Origin: a virus
Length of the DNA: 31,986 nucleotides
Reading direction: 5' to 3' (one strand)
Virus record (IMG/VR): IMGVR_UViG_3300031339_000028
Span: 1-31,986 of that record
Positions 30,401 to 31,986 of this stretch are shown piece by piece; the first letter of the stretch is position 1, and each line of letters starts with the position of its first letter. Below the pieces are notes generated by a model that was not told the DNA's origin, did no database searches, and was given only the letters and a program-made list of their open reading frames with translations. A program made the position numbers and the translations under genes.

Positions 30401-31186
30401 CTTGCTCCATATTTGGAAGATGATAAAGACGCCGAAGCACTCTCTTACGCATTGAAGATCGTGATCAACATTGTCTACGGTTTGACGTCGGCAAAGTTTG
30501 AGAATGCGTTCCGTGACAACCGCAACAAAGACAACATCGTTGCCAAACGGGGCGCACTGTTCATGATTGAACTCAAACATGCAGTGCAGGAAAAGGGTTG
30601 GACAGTCGCACACATCAAGACTGACTCTATCAAGATTCCTGACGCCACACCAGAGATGATTCAGTTTGTCACCGACTTTGGTAAGGAATACGGCTATGAC
30701 TTCGAGCACGAAGCAACATACGAACAGCTCTGCTTAGTAAATGATGCTGTGTACGTGGCTCGACAAGGTGACAAGTGGACTGCGGTTGGTGCACAATTCC
30801 AGCATCCGTATGTATTCAAGAAGTTGTTTACCAAGGAGCCAATTGAGTTTAGCGACTTGTGTTTGACAAAAAGCGTTGTGCAAGGCGCTATGTATCTTGA
30901 TTACAACGTAGACCCTTTGCGTAAGGTCACTGACTATCAGCATATTGGTCGAACAGGAAGCTTTGTTCCTGTCGTACATGGTGGCGCTACGTTGTGGCGG
31001 ATCAAGGACGACAAGAAGTACGCAGTTACTGGTACTAAGGGCTTCCGATGGCTTGAGCGTGAGCTTGCTGTAGAACGTGAAAAAGAAGACAAACTCGAAA
31101 TTGATATGACGTATTTCGAGAAGATGGCCGAAGAAGCAGAGAAAGCCATCGAGTACTTTGGACCGTTCAACCGGTTTACGGAATGA
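27473..31186 (+). CDS. Helicase - primase-polymerase-like - family B DNA polymerase fusion
   Basis: 1237 residues with a GAGGGGAGG ribosome site. Residues about 170-290 form a D5/SF3-type helicase: Walker A YGPAGSGKST (K182), a second acidic motif AIQHDGDLS (about 223-231), and a sensor-type MLFMGTNQP (about 266-274). Residues about 450-580 resemble an archaeo-eukaryotic primase: VIDFD (D497, D499) then SKSGKGLHLHYF (H534/H536). Residues about 690-840 are a 3'-5' exonuclease: FYDVE (D693, E695), GFNNRRYD (N736, D741), YCANDV (Y827, D831). Residues about 925-1055 are family B polymerase: LLDIASMHPT (D929), K995-x3-N999-x2-YG, and IKTDSI (D1051). The last motif has Lys where DTDS has its first Asp. 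This protein would carry out priming, unwinding and synthesis in one chain. Helicase and polymerase assignments are strong; the primase is moderate. Confidence 0.92.
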   Translation: MDFYKIRVNAPRDGQPKIFPDWIVGRTTDLMVRGRSFYGVWDEAKGLWSTDEYDVQRLVDNNLHSYNKEHGGSYAVSDLKNFGTGSWASFRKYLQNISDNSHQLDSKLVFANTEVKKNDYASKKLPYSLEDGSHEAWDELLDVLYLPSERDKIEWAIGAVVSGDSRFLQKFFVFYGPAGSGKSTILNIIDKLFEGYTAAFDAKALGGNNNAFATEVFKSNPLVAIQHDGDLSGISDNTKLNSIVSHEEMTMNEKYKPSYSSRVNAMLFMGTNQPVKISDAKSGILRRLIDIHPSGSVVEPKKYAKLMTQISFEYGAIAKHCLDRYKKMGKSYYNAYRPVEMMLQTDVFYNFIEANFDIIKKQDGIALKQAYALYKEYCAETGIDKLLPQYKFREELRNYFERFEDRAVVDGVSVYSYYSIFKPIIPVVSFNNDEEETLVFDQTVSVFDQLYPDLIAQYAKDSGYPGKKWDRVTTTLSELDTTKLHYVKVPDHHIVIDFDLTNEDGEKDLDINIHHASKWPATYAELSKSGKGLHLHYFYTGNVSELASVYDVGIEVKTLLGDSSLRRMLSKCNGLDIATLTSGLPIKEKIMLDNTGVQSEKALRNLINRNLAKEIHPGTKSSVDFIHKILEDAHASDLPYDVSDMRAKIVSFAARSSNQSAVALKVVQTMRFASADQMEVSEDAKGKPITFYDVEVYPNLFVVCWKYAGDANVVKMINPTPAEVEELFSLKLVGFNNRRYDNHILYARFLGRSNEQLYELSSKIIDSDHKVLFGEAYNLSYADIYDFSSKKQGLKKFEIELGIHHMEMDHPWNEPVPEEKWDAVVEYCANDVKATEAVFNARKQDFVAREILSDLSGLSVNHTTQNHTAKIIFGGEKHPQKDFVYTDLSEVFDGYTFDGKQSTYRGEITGEGGYVYSEPGMYQNVALLDIASMHPTTIEVLNVFGPYTENFSALKEARMAIKRSDYATAKTLLGGKLAPYLEDDKDAEALSYALKIVINIVYGLTSAKFENAFRDNRNKDNIVAKRGALFMIELKHAVQEKGWTVAHIKTDSIKIPDATPEMIQFVTDFGKEYGYDFEHEATYEQLCLVNDAVYVARQGDKWTAVGAQFQHPYVFKKLFTKEPIEFSDLCLTKSVVQGAMYLDYNVDPLRKVTDYQHIGRTGSFVPVVHGGATLWRIKDDKKYAVTGTKGFRWLERELAVEREKEDKLEIDMTYFEKMAEEAEKAIEYFGPFNRFTE

Positions 31187-31305
31187 TTCATCAACACAAG
31201 TATCAAATCAAATACTTAGTGTTTTCTCCTGTGGCTATTTGCGTCCAATGTAAAAAGATGACTATTCGTCCACAATGGCCAACATGGAAAAGGCATGACT
31301 CATAA
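31183..31305 (+). CDS. 40-residue CxxC mini-protein
   Basis: ATG overlaps the polymerase stop (GGAATGA), and the frame runs to TAA at 31303-31305, overlapping the next gene by 11 bases. The product begins MIHQHKYQIKYLVFSPVAIC and has CVQC at residues 20-23, followed by a basic aromatic tail (KKMTIRPQWPTWKRHDS). One CxxC alone is half a zinc ribbon, so it might dimerise around metal or pair with a neighbour. Support comes from tight overlaps on both sides and non-random composition; it is short, so confidence is moderate. Confidence 0.55.
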   Translation: MIHQHKYQIKYLVFSPVAICVQCKKMTIRPQWPTWKRHDS

Positions 31306-31504
31306 CATTGAAATCGTCACAGGGGCACTGGCAGTTAATACTGTTACGTGCCCCTGTGGGTTCTATAAAGAAACTACTAGCGGGCATGAAGCAATGCGAC
31401 TAGCTCGATCGCACTCTAGAGAGAACAATGGAGCACCTATATTTGAAACTAATCCCGGAAGCCCATCTACAAAACACCGAATACAGAAAAAGGGATTTAT
31501 TTAA
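31295..31504 (+). CDS. 69-residue CxC/His mini-protein
   Basis: Starts within the preceding gene and overlaps the next start by one base (TAATG). A CPCGFY motif (Cys19, Cys21) is followed by His31 and His40 within GHEAMRLARSHS, giving a CxCG-x(8)-H-x(8)-H arrangement typical of a small zinc-binding fold. The C-terminus is basic and disordered (GSPSTKHRIQKKGFI). It could bind nucleic acid or act as a small regulator beside the replication gene; no family is assigned. Confidence 0.7.
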   Translation: MTHNIEIVTGALAVNTVTCPCGFYKETTSGHEAMRLARSHSRENNGAPIFETNPGSPSTKHRIQKKGFI

Positions 31505-31689
31505 TGTACAATCCTAAACAAACGCAATCAGTGTATGTGACTCCAGTGGGGTTTACCTGCACTTGTGGTACCGCTACACACCACCAGCAACACAGTACTG
31601 CCACTAAGGGTGCCGAAGCACATGCTGCTGCGCATCACCGAAAGTCCCAAATTATTCAAATGACAGAAAAGAAGGTTGATAATGGCTGA
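31504..31689 (+). CDS. 61-residue CxC/His-rich mini-protein
   Basis: Coupled to the previous gene by TAATG and overlapping the next by 8 bases. It contains FTCTCGTATHHQQH, then GAEAHAAAHHRKSQ: a CxCG pair followed by clusters of His. The layout parallels its upstream neighbour (CxCG, then helix with His), suggesting tandem duplication and divergence. The His-rich helix could bind metal. No known function. Confidence 0.68.
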   Translation: MYNPKQTQSVYVTPVGFTCTCGTATHHQQHSTATKGAEAHAAAHHRKSQIIQMTEKKVDNG

Positions 31690-31986
31690 TTTGCAATTCA
31701 TGGTCGAAGACACTAAGTTGATTTTTAGGAATTTTGCCGGGGCCGAAAACATGTACAATGCTCAAGGTTCACGCAACTTTGCGGTTGTGCTTGAGCCGGA
31801 AGTAGCCGAGCAGATGGCCGCAGACGGTTGGAACGTTAAGTTCCCGGAGGCTCGTATAGAAGACGAAGAAGAAATCGCTCGAGATCCCTATATTTCAGTA
31901 GAAGTCAGCTACAAGAACCGCCCGCCGTTGGTTGTCATGATCAGCTCTACGGCTAGAACTAATCTGAACGAAGACTCAGTAGAACT
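31682..31986 (+). CDS. Likely single-stranded DNA-binding protein (3' end missing)
   Basis: ATG at 31682 overlaps the preceding gene; the frame is still open at the window end, with 101 residues visible. It begins MADLQFMVEDTKLIFRNFAG, continues ENMYNAQGSRNFAVVLEPEV, GWNVKFPEARIED, and YISVEVSYKNRPPLVVMISS followed by TARTNLNEDSVE. I recall this pattern (IxFRNFxG...YNxxGxRNFxVxL...GWNxK...VxYxNRPPxVxxITS...TxLxEDxV) as a conserved protein in Gram-positive siphophages that structural prediction relates to OB-fold ssDNA-binding proteins. Location after the replicative polymerase fits that role. The assignment rests on recalled family and position. Confidence 0.72.
   Translation, partial: MADLQFMVEDTKLIFRNFAGAENMYNAQGSRNFAVVLEPEVAEQMAADGWNVKFPEARIEDEEEIARDPYISVEVSYKNRPPLVVMISSTARTNLNEDSVE

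Overview
The window is a contiguous stretch of a tailed double-stranded DNA bacteriophage genome with siphovirus morphology. Every supported gene is on the + strand, genes are tightly packed with many ATGA or TAATG overlaps, and Shine-Dalgarno sequences are strong. A phage r1t-type holin, a ReqiPepy6 Gp37-like tail protein and two DUF6353-type membrane proteins point to an actinobacterial host. Most genes have intermediate to low GC and A/T-ending codons, which would fit a low-GC actinobacterium rather than Streptomyces-like hosts; that host guess is inference. Several structural proteins resemble, from memory, families also seen in siphophages of gut Bacillota. No integrase, repressor, tRNA or CRISPR was seen.

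Layout. 1-6570 is packaging and head: the end of a terminase-adjacent basic protein, large terminase, portal, a long hendecad coiled-coil protein, and a fused prohead protease / major capsid protein with a strong internal start at 5311. 6589-8086 is the head-tail connection plus the major tail tube protein, closed by a 15-bp perfect hairpin terminator. 8185-12094 holds small tail genes, a chaperone-like protein, a second tail tube paralogue, a collagen-like linker protein and a seven-blade beta-propeller protein of foreign base composition. A broken-off remnant of an older C-terminus follows at 12093-12239. 12252-20034 is the tail completion protein, a 1806-residue tape measure, distal tail protein and Gp37-like baseplate protein. 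20042-21231 holds membrane proteins and the holin, with no endolysin in view.

21232-27461 is an accessory and late block of small, mostly membrane-associated proteins. It is divided by five copies of one promoter-like element (CTCGCA-N14-TATAAT with an internal TTTACAACG) and by hairpin terminators. Three of its membrane proteins share one C-terminal motif with identical spacing, suggesting a phage-encoded membrane complex. A tail-assembly-chaperone-like gene sits inside this block.

27473-31986 starts the replication region: one 1237-residue protein combining an SF3 helicase, a primase-polymerase-like segment and a family B DNA polymerase with proofreading exonuclease. Three overlapping mini-genes with CxC or CxxC motifs and a likely ssDNA-binding protein cut by the window end follow.

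Most notable observations: the nested capsid start, the same C-terminal domain on capsid and tail tube proteins, module replacement at the beta-propeller locus, the intergenic promoter family, and the shared C-terminal motif in the membrane block.
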